In this document: piece by piece, positions 44,410-55,160 of the stretch
How positions within the stretch are numbered: the first letter of the stretch is position 1
Layout: each line of letters starts with the position of its first letter
Assembly: GCA_036784855.1 (NCBI GenBank)
Contig: JAZDSV010000039.1
Location: forward strand, 62,001-126,000
DNA: 64,000 nt
Origin: Aphelidium insulamus
Taxonomy: Eukaryota > Aphelidiomycota > Aphelidea > Aphelidiaceae
Direction: 5' to 3'
Notes under the pieces: generated by a model
What the model was told of the DNA's origin: nothing
The model's database searches: none
The model's input: the letters and a program-made list of their open reading frames with translations, nothing else
Position numbers and translations under genes: made by a program

Positions 44410-44479
44410 CGTGCGTATTGATGACGTCTCCCGTACTGCCCACCCTTAACACATGAACAAAACACGTACAGAACAATGT

Positions 44480-45240
44480 TTATGACACAGGCGCACAACT
44501 GCTGGAAGGCTGCAATGAGCAGCGGGTGGCCAGAGCATTGAGGTACTTTGCAGCGGCTGTGCACTTGGCTTTGGCACACTGACCTGACAGCCTCGAGTGC
44601 TATCATGGCTGGCATATGAAAGTTAGAACACACAATGTAGATCTTACCACCATCATGCACAAACCTGGTGGGCGGGGTGGGCACATAGGTGTGACAGCTG
44701 GTGCGCGGCGGCCTCTGATCAATAGATTGTTGAGCTTCTGCTTCTGCTTATAGCGCTGACATGGAAAATAGTGTTGATAACTTCGGGCTTCCCGGAACCT
44801 TCTTCCGCAGCAGCAGCCTCTGTCGCCTCTGTTGCTTGCTGCTTCTCCTACACGTTAGTAGATGAAATATGTTACAATAAGTATAATTACTGTATGCATA
44901 CTTATGGGTATATTCATAGCACTGCGCACTGCACTTCACGCTATTGAACTGAATGAATGCACTTAATTTACCTGCCTGGCGGAGAAGCTTTGCAAGCATT
45001 GCCGCCTCAAGCATTACCACCGAGGTCTTAGACATTGTGGGGAGTTTTGTATCCATGGCGTCTCGGTCACTGTCAGTGTCGCTGTCTTTGTCGCAGTCAC
45101 TCATCTCCACTTCCCAATGTTACACTTGTCATCCTGCAATACTGGGACAGCTACACCACAATCATCTCTTCATCTTGTATGTCATCATAATCGTCAAGTT
45201 CATCGACCGTGTCATCCAGAACGGATACCGGCAGTAACGG
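44480..45240 (-). pseudogene. Possible relic of an RFFN-type secreted gene
   Basis: The minus strand carries coding-looking scraps in the RFFN order: an acidic stretch (LDDTVDELDDYDDIQDEE, ~45170-45220), Asp/Ser-rich DKDSDTDSDRDAMD, and VVMLEAAMLAKLLRQAG (~44975-45030). The last resembles LTPLEAAMLREQLA of the pair at 3.1-5.7 kb. The scraps are in separate frames; a GTAAAT donor follows the last one. No signal peptide or RFFN motif remains. Relationship is suggestive only. Confidence 0.35.
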
Positions 45241-45345
45241 ATCATGCACGCCGTCGACCCACATCTATCTGACCCGGTCAACTGATCAACAACAGCAATG
45301 TAACCTGTAATGGCGCAATGGCTACGCCGTCGCTTGTACACAATA

Positions 45346-45370
45346 TACATATATATATATATATATATAA
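45346..45370 (+). repeat. (TA)n microsatellite
   Basis: About 12 TA units lie in the spacer upstream of the P-loop Crinkler gene. Confidence 0.9.
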
Positions 45371-45746
45371 TACATAATTAAATCATATGTAGATGTAGAT
45401 GTGTACACAAAGGTGAAGTGCCAACTAGCAAATGGGCAAATCACCGCGGTCAATTCACGACGAGCATTGCTGGAACCGTTTTTGTAGTTTTCCATTCCTT
45501 TATTCATTGCCATCATTATTCATTTGCTTTTGTAACGACAAAGCGCCGTAGCGCTGGTATAGTCAGAACTTATTGTAGTCGTGTTACAAAGTGTAACAGC
45601 AGCTTTCGAACTCTGATTGGACCATTGTAGACCAATATAGCCACGCGATCTGATTGGACGGTGCGATCTGGTTCTTATTTGTCTTTGAGCGTCGATTGCG
45701 CCACATTTGCGTCGCGCTTCTTCTCTTCTCAAATAAACTGCGCAAC

Positions 45747-48037
45747 ATGGCGACCGACAAGAAAGCTGAAATTCTCACCGCGCTTAACACCGTCGACCCA
45801 CCTGATCAACGAATTGACGATAGCAACGGATCCTGATACCATTCACCGAAAGACTACGTCATGGATGCGCCGCACCGAGGAGCAATGGCTACGCCGCTAC
45901 CCAACTGTTGGAGACGACATTTACAACGCACTCCATCCAAGCCCGGGTAAGCAGCGTGATTCCTTGATTATAACGACTAAGTGCGTAGATTTGACTTCTG
46001 ACGCCCACTCGCCAATTTACCCCAACCATGGTAAGCATCAGATAACACCGTGTGATGACTACGACTTACTGTGTAGGTGGTCCTGACGCTGCGGCCAGTG
46101 GGGTCTGGAAGGCAACGGGCTCTGTAATGAAAACCGCCGGTTTGTGTTGATTCTTAAGTTGTGCTGTGATGATTAATGTCTGCGCAGATCATATGGAAGT
46201 CGATACTCCGACTAGGCAACAGACTCCTGCCGATGTCATTGCCGATTTTTTGAGTACATCTGAGCAGTTCAAGACATTGAAGAAGTCGTCAGACACCAAG
46301 TTAGATCGGACGGACTTAGACGAGAATTCCGCCAACGCGCGTCAAATCGTGGATACGATTGAGAAATCTCCTCTACATGACAGAAAGCTCGAGCCCACTT
46401 TGCTCGAGCTTGGAATTGAATTACCGTACAAGCGTTTACCGCAGTCTGCATTTCACAGTGGTGCGGTCACGGTTCTTGTTGGGGTGTCCGGTTGCGGAAA
46501 GAGCCGCACCTGTCTGGACATTTGTTCTACGCGTCCAAGTCTTTACTTTGAAGTCGGGTTGCACTTGGATTTTGCCTGGTTCTTGAAGCAATTGAGGAAG
46601 CTGGAGGTTACGGGCAAGGATTTAGAAACAGCGACCGAAACCTTGATGTTTGCGTTGATCGTTGCCAGAATTTCGATCCTGGATAACTTGAAGTGTGGTC
46701 TACACTCTTCCAAGTACGAAAAGCTCGTTGCCTATCAGAAGTCGGATATTTTTCAAGATGTTTCTGCTGGTCTAGCAGCGAAGCTGTACGAACAATGTAC
46801 TGGGTCGCAGTTGCAAGCTTTAGCGTGCAATTCCAAATTATCTGGATACATGCTTGCTTTCGATGAGGCACAGGTGCTGCTCAGCGAAATGGAAAACAAG
46901 TATCCCAATACGTACAATGAGCTCACGCGCCCGCTGTTCAGATTTTTGGTCGCATTTGCCAGGCTTGACTGTCGCGCAGCTTCTATCTGGTGCGGTACCC
47001 ACCTACGTCTCAAAGACGCCCAACTGGTCATATCAGCGGCTGGTGGTGGCAAGAATATTGTTCCAGTATTTACTGATTTCCAGTTCTATACCGATAACGA
47101 CATAAAGAACCTGCTTTTGCACTCAATGGGCAAAGATGAGTTCACTGAATTGTTCAGCAATCCCGACACGCGAGTACACGTCGAAAAGGCTTGCTACTAC
47201 TTGCAAGGCCGTGCGCGATTGTTTACTGCTTTTTTTCAAAAGTATACTGACCGCGACGCTCACCAAACGTTTGGCGACGTTTTGGACAATTATCTGACGA
47301 CGTTGACCGAGCGCTCAGACGAATTAGTTTCCTTCAAATATTTTTGGAAGCGAGTCATCAACATGCCCTCAAAGCTGAGCGACTTTGTGACTGGACAACA
47401 CCGAGAGACACCGGATAGGTATTGTTTTCAATTGCTGAAGCAGTTCTTGCTCAGAGAGTCGGAGAGTGGCATAGTTTTGGACAACATGACGGTTGATTTA
47501 GTCAGCACTGCGCTGGTATCATTGAAAAAAAGCGGCAAGAATTACTACATGACTGAGCCCGTTGTTGTTGAAGCTGCTATTAACCTGATGGCGGAAGACC
47601 AGGAGTTTGAGGAACGATTTATGCATTTTTTTGCATCCGACCTTATTAGCCCAGCGACTTCGCTAAGCCCTGATGCTAGAGGCAAACTTTTCGACAAATT
47701 GATTGCTCTGCGCTTTAGAATGGGCTGGTGGAAAAAGATTCCGGCTGATGATGTGGCATGGGAAGATGTTCCTATGCGGTTCCGCGATTACATCAAAAAT
47801 CTTGAAGTTCCTCGCTATGTTGTCATGGAAAGGTCCGTCAAGGAGAACCAGTTGCTGCGGACATTTGTCAGTCACACATCATACGCCTATGTACTCCCGG
47901 CCGAAAAGTCCGGTTTAGATGGCTGCTATCGTAGCGCTTCTTTAAGGTGCGGCCACCAAGCTTCCGGCGCTTGCGACACCTTCTTCCTTGTTTGTCGGCG
48001 CCGCCGCTTGTTTGTTTATTGGCTGCGCCTCTTGTAA
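45747..48037 (+). CDS. Crinkler-type P-loop NTPase, 5' frameshift and altered 3' end
   Basis: The main frame (46188-48037) contains a Walker A motif (VGVSGCGKSRTCLDICSTRP), Walker B (YMLAFDEAQVLL), and the helical NTPase body seen in fungal Crinkler proteins. Short upstream exons (about 45747-45946, 45989-46030, from 46077) begin MATDKKAEILTALNTVDP. Their frame is broken near 45833, where one extra base in TCCTGAT stops it, so the 5' end is damaged or misread. The usual C-terminal nuclease-like part (from AEKSGLDGCYR) is replaced by a Cys/Arg-rich tail. Reverse-transcriptase element DNA begins shortly after, so the 3' end was probably lost to that insertion. Confidence 0.65.
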
Positions 48038-48149
48038 CCTGAACAGTACTGGAACCGCTACGACGCCGATCAGCGTGAATTTGATGGGGAGAACTTGACG
48101 ATCTTCGATTCACTGCTCAATCACGGCACTTCAAGTGTTTCAACGCGCC

Positions 48150-50270
48150 TTACTTGAAATCTCTCGGAGGCCTCCCCGGCGGCCTCCAACCACACCAGCT
48201 AGCTCAATAATACCTACCGTAAAGCCTAAACCCTAAATTGAAAAAAAGGTGGCCCTCCGTGAGAAACTGAAGACTGAGATACGCACGTCGTTAAATGAGA
48301 CAATTTTTGAATGCAAAAACGTCTACGAAGCGGCAAACCACATCCAACCGGACGTGGGTCTACGCGCCTCCTTCTATCACGGTACCATTCCAGGCATTGC
48401 AAACACAAAGGTATACCACGATTTCGTTGCAAAAGTGCACGACAAGGTAGCATCGTTTGTCTGGATGGCGGAACAAAATTGGAAGAAGGCCGAGAAAAAG
48501 AAACTCGAATTTCAACAGAAAAAGACGTTGCAGGAGCAAGCACGCAATGACACACCGGTCACAGTTGATATGCTTGATAACGCCTGCGAAAACTCGGCCT
48601 CCATGCTAACGGCAAGAACAAGTTGGCACGTAAATTAACGCCAACGCCAATGTGCCGACTCCTAAGACATACGAAACGTCAAAAAATGGGGCCCCGTCCG
48701 GCCGATCTGGCCACGCCGCGACGGGAAGCAAAACGCGCGCCTCATCAAAAGCACGCTCTGGCCAAAAAGGAGAAAAATCCGGCAAAGACAGAAACGAAAA
48801 CTTGCCGCCGCCAAAAAAGCGAGACACTGGAAAGGGAAAGGGAAAGACGCGGGCGACATAACGCTTGATCTGCACAACCTGCAAATAGATCGACGTGAAC
48901 AGTTGGGCTTTCACAATTTGACTACCCACCAAATCGCTCCCAACATATCCCGAATTTTGACGAAAGGGCTCAAGTTTATTCCTCACACCGATTTACCACC
49001 TGCTGTGCAAGTGGCAGATGGTTTGACAGAATTTACACGACGCATTGCGATCAAAACCATGTTTCGCTACAAAGACAATCCGACCGCGCGGTTGTCAACC
49101 GAATGCCAAACAAACATTGGGAGCCGATCTACTCCCCGGCACTAGAACAGTACTGCAATACAACTATCGCGCGCCTAAAACTGGATTACGAAGACTTACT
49201 GCCACGATCGCAATTTAAATCGCCGGCATATCTGCGACAAATTCTTCAGCTACGCGCACGACCAGATATCCGAGTAATTGCAACGGACAAGAATCTCGGT
49301 CTGGCAGTAATTGACACCGCGGCATACCGCGACATGTGCCTTAGCCACTTAAACGATGCGGAAACATACCGCGCTGACAACCGCCCACTACGGGAGATAT
49401 GTGCGCACATTCACCCAGACGTTGTCACGACAACGCGCATTGGCATCCGCGCTTTCAGACACATCAAATCGATCGCCAAGTACTTGGAACAAGCACTTAA
49501 TCCGACGTACGTCCGAATGCCGCTCTTTCATTGCCTGGCAAAAGTCCACAAATCGCCACTCAAAGGCCGGCCGATCGCGGGAGCTGTCAAGTGGATAACC
49601 ACGCCACTGTCAGCGCTGCTAAGTCACTCGCTTCGTCCTCACGTCCAAGAAATTAACCACATACTGCAGGACTCGCGTGCAATGATTGTTCAACTGGAAC
49701 ACATGCACCTGCTGCCAACCTGGTTCTTTGTCACAATGGACATCACGGACCTCTACCCAAACATGTTGCAAGATAAAACGCTGGAGTGTGTCACACGGCT
49801 TGCCGAACGAAATCCACTACGCGCCGAGTTCAACGCACTTGCAACTGCCTGCATTATCCATAATGCGTATGTGGAATTCGACAATCAGTTCTACCATCAA
49901 ATCAAGGGCATGGCGATGGGCACTAATGCAGCCGTGGAACTTGCCAACCTCTACGTTTACCACACATGGGCTACAGCTCAACATTCTTCTGGAAGATCGC
50001 AGCCTCAGTCAAAAATTCGGATCGCCGGCTATATCTAACACCAACGCCACTGCCCGAGGCTGCAACAGACATCCAGAAAATCGTCCTCGTCCTACCATAT
50101 CACCGCATCCTTGGCGACACGGAGACTACGCGGCGCCTACGTGAAGGATGGGATATGCTCGAAATCGGCGACTTAGCGCGGCCGATGATTACGTATAAGC
50201 GGCAACCGAACTTGGCGCAACTTCTTACAAGTTCGCGTTTTCGCTCCTGAGCAAGTAACTACTTTACCAC
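48150..50270 (+). mobile_element. Decayed Penelope-like reverse-transcriptase element
   Basis: Boundaries are approximate. Consecutive frames, broken at least four times, read 5' to 3': a helical N-terminal region (48249-48638), a Lys/Gly-rich basic linker (48652-48861), SRILTKGLKFIPHTDLPP (48903-49145), and the RT core (49103-50038). The core has RARPDIRVIATDKNLGLAVI, LAKVHKSPLKGRPIAGAV, VTMDITDLYPNM (motif A Asp) and IKGMAMGTNAAVELANLY (motif B). The YxDD box is missing. The next frame (to 50250) resumes at the thumb-like end (ARPMITYKRQPNLAQLL). No GIY-YIG endonuclease is visible. CCTAAACCCTAAA, telomere-like, sits at ~48221-48234 just before the first frame. Confidence 0.7.
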
Positions 50271-51467
50271 GGGTTTCTGTTACGGATCCGGTGCTCGACT
50301 AACTAGACGAAAACGGCGTACATCAGGCAGAAATAGAGTCTATCAACCATACTGTGTTGTCGATCTCGTGCAAGAAACGCGAAAACTTATCGCGTGCACG
50401 CCAGATATTGTCCGCCGCCCACAGCGCCGTCGAATTCACCGGCTCCGACTCCACACGTCTCCGGACTTACACTACACCCCTAAGTCATCTCACAAATAAC
50501 TATTGTGCCTTGCAAATTAAATGAACGGCCTGACACAAGTTGCTCAATCTTCTTTCCAATTCGTCGTTGGTTATAAATGCTGCACCGCCACGGTACCATA
50601 TCACATGTATGAGAGCTTCTTGCTAAGTGGTTAAGGGCGGTGCTCCGCTGGGCTGTCCAAGCACCGCTGTTGGTGACGCCATGGATATCTATGTTGCTGC
50701 CTCTGGAGGCATGCATATGCCGTATGTCCCATTGATAGATGTAGCTTTCATTGGTTTACTGCGGTGGTGCAAGATGCCTTGATCCACGCGCACGTGGCAG
50801 CGCCTAATAGATCCTGCATTCAGCTCAAGCTCTGTGCTGATTCTATGCGCGGGTATATTGTAGAAGGACGCGAGAACACAGCGGCGCCATAGCGACAACG
50901 GCAGATCTGATTAAGACAGCAAATTGCCATTGGCAGAGGCAATTTACGCGCAAATTGCTCAGACTGCTCACGCGCCATGAGCAGAACGGGCAAATTGCCC
51001 ATAAAGGTCCACAAATTGTCGAATCGTATGGGCGACTACGCATTTTCATAGTGGATAAATCGGCAGTAAATCGTCGAGGAGTTGACACCAATCACGGACT
51101 AAATCGTGCGATCAAGGTGACGAGTAACCATTTTGTGTGAAACGCACAATAAGTCATCTCACTAATAACTAATCTCACTAATAACCATCAATCCGGTCCA
51201 ACCATCAATCTCTTGTGCAAAGCGCAGACTTTGCAACCACAGTTGGATACATACATATGCAAAGGTGAAATGTACTTGTTACATTGCAACTATCATCATT
51301 TACCTTACAAGATGAAACCTTTAAAGATGAACCGATCAAAGGTGAAAAGGTTCAGAGATGAAACGTAAAAGCTCAGAGGCCAAATTCAAAGGTAAAAGCG
51401 TAAACGTCAATTTTTACGTTATTTATTTTTAATTTCAGAATCAAGTCTTCAAATTTCAGTGTATTGA
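50271..51467. other. Accessory spacer with short repeats
   Basis: No protein frame with family resemblance. A 20-bp direct repeat (TAAGTCATCTCACAAATAAC and a variant with one or two changes) stands at 50481 and ~51150. At 51260-51400 there is a degenerate AAAGRTGAAA purine-rich repeat. Otherwise I see nothing. Confidence 0.45.
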
Positions 51468-53357
51468 TTACGGCATCAGAGTCAGCTTTTCAGTCTTCTG
51501 GTCGTCGTGGTAACGTACTGTGCACTTTGCAAAGTTGGTCTTCGGAAAGAATACTGTGATTGCCTTCTTGTAAGAGTTCAAGCAGACTTCTTTCCCACCT
51601 CTTGAATTTCGGAAATCGATTACTGTGTAATCTTTCACACCCAGTCGAACATATTTGCCGGCAGGGTTAGTAGTCGGATCGAATCGTGATACATGTTCCT
51701 CTATTCCTCTGCTTTGAACCAGCAGCTCAATGATCCAGCCGCCATATAGGTTGACGTAGAAATCAATCTCTCCTGTAATGCTTTTCTTATTTTCAAAAAG
51801 TTGCGACAACTCCGGCCACACAGAAGTGGTGGTTGCTCGGATTAGGCCATAGTGGAACTCGTGTTGAAAGGCAGCCTCCTTCGGCAAATTAGTTTTTCCA
51901 GCTTGCTGCAAAACAGACGCCGACATAAACTGAATGGCGGAGCGCACCAGATCTCGCAGACTTTTGGGGTTTGCTGGAGAACGGCGAGGATATACTTGTG
52001 TATAGAAGAAACCTTGCGCCAGTGGCGATGTAAATTGTGGCTGGCAGCTGGTGGACTCGGGCTTGAGGATACCCGCCCGTACTAGTTTGACCAGTGTATC
52101 GTTGCTGAGAGCGCGATATTCTGATGATTTAACGGTAACTTGCATCATGTGAAATATCTTGGCAAACCAATTGAGGGCAGTGTCCGTTCTGCCCATGCGT
52201 GGCTCGCCAAAGATTCTTCCCAGGTTGACGAAGATGGCGGGAGAATAGAGCATTTGCAATGAGTTGTTTGCTTCAACTGGACCGAGTTTGGACATGTCAT
52301 TCAACGCGGTGACCACGAGACGCAGCGCACATACATGACCACCACAAAGTGTGATTATTGAACGTTTCAGGTCATCGTCGCACTGCAGTGCGTCGTTTAA
52401 CCCATGCGGGCTAGGTAAGCGCAAGAAATCCACAGACTCTTGGTCGGCAAAAACGAAATCCGAGCGACGCAGCATCGGCATCGATTTGAAATTGACTGGA
52501 CTTTGGTCGATTACCAAGCTGTGGGTGGCCGCGAAAACAAACTGAATCCGAGCTGGAGCCGAACCCAGTAGCGCCGACGATCCCTTGATAAGCGTAGTCC
52601 AAAAATTGATATTGTGGAAATGCAGATGGCATTCATCAAAGTAGACGATGACTCTTGGCCGAGTTGTAGAAAGCACGATTTTCTCTTCGCGAATGTCTAT
52701 CCCAACTTTGGCCAGCCGCTCAAAAGGTTCATCATCAGTACCAACCCGCAACTGAACATGATAAACACGAGCTGTCATGTCTACGGTGTCGAAATGATGC
52801 CGCAGAAGAGTACCCAGGGACGTTTTGCCATAACCTGCCGGAGCCATAACAGCGACGAACATATGTTCGTCCAAGTGATCCAACAGCCGATTAAGCAAGC
52901 CTCTTCGTGGGAGATGCGGGCCACGCAACGAAATATCGTCAATCTGCACATCCGCGGTCGTGCCACCTAATGATCGTTGGATTTCTTCGTGGCGCTCGTT
53001 ACTATGCTTGCGCTCCTGACTCTTTGACCTACTCGGAGGCTCATCAATGTCCATCATGAAGGCACCGCCTACCACACAGTTAGTCGTCATATTAACATAA
53101 GAATTCTGCTTACCCTTGGGCTCTCCGGTCACCTTGATCATCGTCTTGCCAGTGAATGGATTGAGAGAATCGCCGTGCTCGTGAGCACCAATTCCATACG
53201 CCACTCCGTCCTCGATCTCCTCAACCGTCTTGACGTCGAATTCCTCCTTCAGCGAGGCGACAGGCAGTTTTCCATCGAGCGTCAGTTTCGTGTTGACAAT
53301 TTTCGGGTCCCCGGTGCACTCGACAGTGTCGTAGAAGTGAATGGCGATTTTGCTCAT
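51468..53357 (-). CDS. Crinkler (CRN) protein with P-loop NTPase and nuclease domain
   Basis: Single exon, 629 aa, ATG at 53357 (MSKIAIHFYDTVECTG). The N-terminal ~110 residues look like a compact header (VASLKEEFDVKTVEEIEDG). The NTPase has Walker A (VMAPAGYGKTSLGTLL), Walker B (RPRVIVYFDECHLHF) and a sensor-like FVFAATHSLV. The last ~110 residues match the PD-(D/E)XK nuclease of Crinklers: GEIDFYVNLYGGW, IIELLVQSRGIEEHVSRFD, YVRLGVKDYTVIDFR, with acidic catalytic residues present. Such proteins act as nucleus-targeted effectors in pathogens or in conflict with selfish DNA. No signal peptide is visible. It is the only intact NTPase Crinkler in the window. Confidence 0.82.
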   Translation of the reverse strand: MSKIAIHFYDTVECTGDPKIVNTKLTLDGKLPVASLKEEFDVKTVEEIEDGVAYGIGAHEHGDSLNPFTGKTMIKVTGEPKGKQNSYVNMTTNCVVGGAFMMDIDEPPSRSKSQERKHSNERHEEIQRSLGGTTADVQIDDISLRGPHLPRRGLLNRLLDHLDEHMFVAVMAPAGYGKTSLGTLLRHHFDTVDMTARVYHVQLRVGTDDEPFERLAKVGIDIREEKIVLSTTRPRVIVYFDECHLHFHNINFWTTLIKGSSALLGSAPARIQFVFAATHSLVIDQSPVNFKSMPMLRRSDFVFADQESVDFLRLPSPHGLNDALQCDDDLKRSIITLCGGHVCALRLVVTALNDMSKLGPVEANNSLQMLYSPAIFVNLGRIFGEPRMGRTDTALNWFAKIFHMMQVTVKSSEYRALSNDTLVKLVRAGILKPESTSCQPQFTSPLAQGFFYTQVYPRRSPANPKSLRDLVRSAIQFMSASVLQQAGKTNLPKEAAFQHEFHYGLIRATTTSVWPELSQLFENKKSITGEIDFYVNLYGGWIIELLVQSRGIEEHVSRFDPTTNPAGKYVRLGVKDYTVIDFRNSRGGKEVCLNSYKKAITVFFPKTNFAKCTVRYHDDQKTEKLTLMP

Positions 53358-53385
53358 TTTTCGCACTTTGAAGAATTAAGCGAGA

Positions 53386-53574
53386 TTAACCGATGATGGC
53401 TGCACAATTTGTCAGCCAATGAGAATCAAGCTTGTAAACAGCGGCGGACAATGCATCCACTGTCCGCCTGTTGTCATTAATTGTCTTTAAAAGTCCGAGA
53501 TGATTTTGTTTCAAGGCCACCACCGCCTCAAGCGCGCGCCCCTCTAGAGTCGCAGCCCGCAAAAATTCTAGCAT
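53386..53574 (-). CDS. Small ORF upstream of the Crinkler (62 aa)
   Basis: It begins with a true ATG (MLEFLRAATLEGRALEA) and is predicted wholly helical (LGLLKTINDNRRTVDALSAA). It ends 29 bp before the Crinkler ATG on the same strand. It could be an upstream ORF, a separate small protein or a lost N-terminal exon. No family recognised. Confidence 0.3.
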   Translation of the reverse strand: MLEFLRAATLEGRALEAVVALKQNHLGLLKTINDNRRTVDALSAAVYKLDSHWLTNCAAIIG

Positions 53575-53689
53575 TTTAGCAATTCTTTTAGCAGCTTGTC
53601 GGCGCCTACAAACCCAGTTTTTGGGTTGTTGAACAGTTTGTTTAGTAATTGATAGAAGTCGGCGCCATTGTATATATCAAAAAAGATAA

Positions 53690-54013
53690 TTATCCAGAAT
53701 AATTATTTAATTGAGGCGTGAAAGAGTGGGACAGAATCGTTACCGGTAAAATGCCTTCCTTTGCATTGTACCGTGTTGATTTGCTTTTCCAATGAGTCCA
53801 ACTTAAGGATGCTAAAATTATCAACCTGCTGTTGTTTCGAGCTTCGATCAAAGAATGATATTTCTCCATTTGGCCTTTGCACTTCAAAGATTTCTTAAGG
53901 CCCTTTTTAAATTTTATATATTGATTAATCTCATTTGGGACCAAAATAAGGCAAACCTTAGTGCACGATTTAGTATCATTCAGAAAAAAATCACATAATT
54001 TTTCCGGCGACAT
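53690..54013 (-). other. Lys/Asn-rich ORF of unknown status (107 aa)
   Basis: ATG-initiated frame (MSPEKLCDFFLNDTKSC) in DNA markedly more AT-rich than its surroundings, with basic, hydrophobic content (YIKFKKGLKKSLKCKGQ). It overlaps the foldback sequence at 53.93-54.11 kb, so it may belong to a mobile element. No domain recognised. Confidence 0.3.
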
Positions 54014-54108
54014 TTATGGCGCAGAAAAAAAGTTGAATATTTTCTGAATGCAAAATAAATATCAGAAAAGTTTTATGTTAATTATTTTGGTCCCAAATAA
54101 AAGAGATC
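53926..54108. repeat. Foldback (inverted-repeat) element
   Basis: TTTGGGACCAAAATAA at ~53934-53949 is repeated in inverted orientation at ~54082-54097, with flanking ATCTC/GAGAT also matching. Inside, CATTCAGAAAA (~53977) pairs with TTTTCTGAATG (~54040). The nested arms could form one long AT-rich hairpin, like a MITE or foldback element. Confidence 0.6.
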
Positions 54109-54111
54109 ACT

Positions 54112-54660
54112 TCTGCAGGCAATCCTCCCGCGCTTTTTGACATCAAGTACAGCGGTGCTCTCACGGGAATAGTGCTTATTAAATTTGGAGCAGACGTCAA
54201 TTTTGTGTTTGATGGTTCCACGCCGCTGGACATGGTGTTGCTGAAATACAATTACGAGCGAGATCCTTGTGCTTCACGGCGCCAAGAAAGCCCAACCATT
54301 CCATAATGAGTCCGCCAAATGGCGTCAAGTCCAGCAGCTGGTGGAGTATCGACACTCATACTTGTGCATCAAGCTAATCGAACAAGGCACCATTGACGCT
54401 AGAGACATTGTAGCGCCAGCGCTGATGAATTGTCATCGACATGATTGTTGGTCGCTGTCCTACTTGGCATGGAACTACCCGAGGAGACAATAAATGTAAT
54501 TTGCCATGAGATTGATCGTACTGCAATTGCGGGACACTCGTTGGAGGCGCGTCAAGAAGCTTTCCTGTCAAACCCGGAACCATCAGAAGAAGATGTTACT
54601 CTGGCCTTGATGACACTGACTGTTGCCAAACCGCCTCCACCAGACAAAAGCGACGCGTAG
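54112..54660 (+). pseudogene. 3' fragment of a secreted ankyrin gene
   Basis: It matches the last third of the full gene at 55161-57306: PPALFDIKYSGALTGIV, KFGADVNFVFDGSTPLDMV, then in other frames SYLCIKLIEQGTIDARDI and the conserved tail HEIDRTAIAGHSLEARQEAF, NPEPSEEDVTLALM. At least two frame breaks. It starts abruptly next to the foldback element, which may mark the break point. Confidence 0.7.
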
Positions 54661-55160
54661 AATGCTTTTCCACTTTATAATCAAATATGTTTTGCGAAAA
54701 CGTTCTTGGAGCCACAATACTGGGACCTTTAGGAGCGCTCAGAAGCACTTTGATCTAGATTGAACCATCCGAGAAGACGTGATTCGTTGAGCGCCGTCAC
54801 AGATACAATCACTTCAGCGTTGAAGTATTTGTATCTGAGAGGTAATTGTTTTTGCTAGCAACACATTCGCATGGAATTTGGTTGAAATAAAAGCATCTTG
54901 TCATGATAGGTGTATACCACAATATGTATTTAGCATTGAGTGTCACGATTATTCCGAAGCTGGATTTGCGCAATTTATTGCGTTGGTCCAGCCGAGCTGC
55001 AAATCAGTTGTAACATCAAGGTAACATGAAGGAAACTTTTTTATACACAGGTAAATTATCCCATGAAACGGCAACCTGCACAATATTTCAGCCAGCCAGC
55101 CAATCAGTGCACAACGTGGCAACCCGTGCCGGGCGACGTGCATCCGCATCATCAAATGTG
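54661..55160. other. Spacer upstream of the full ankyrin gene
   Basis: It contains AT-rich DNA and a 5' leader with an in-frame ATG at 55026 that would add 45 residues before the signal peptide. I prefer the ATG at 55161 because the hydrophobic signal follows it directly. Nothing else recognised. Confidence 0.4.
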
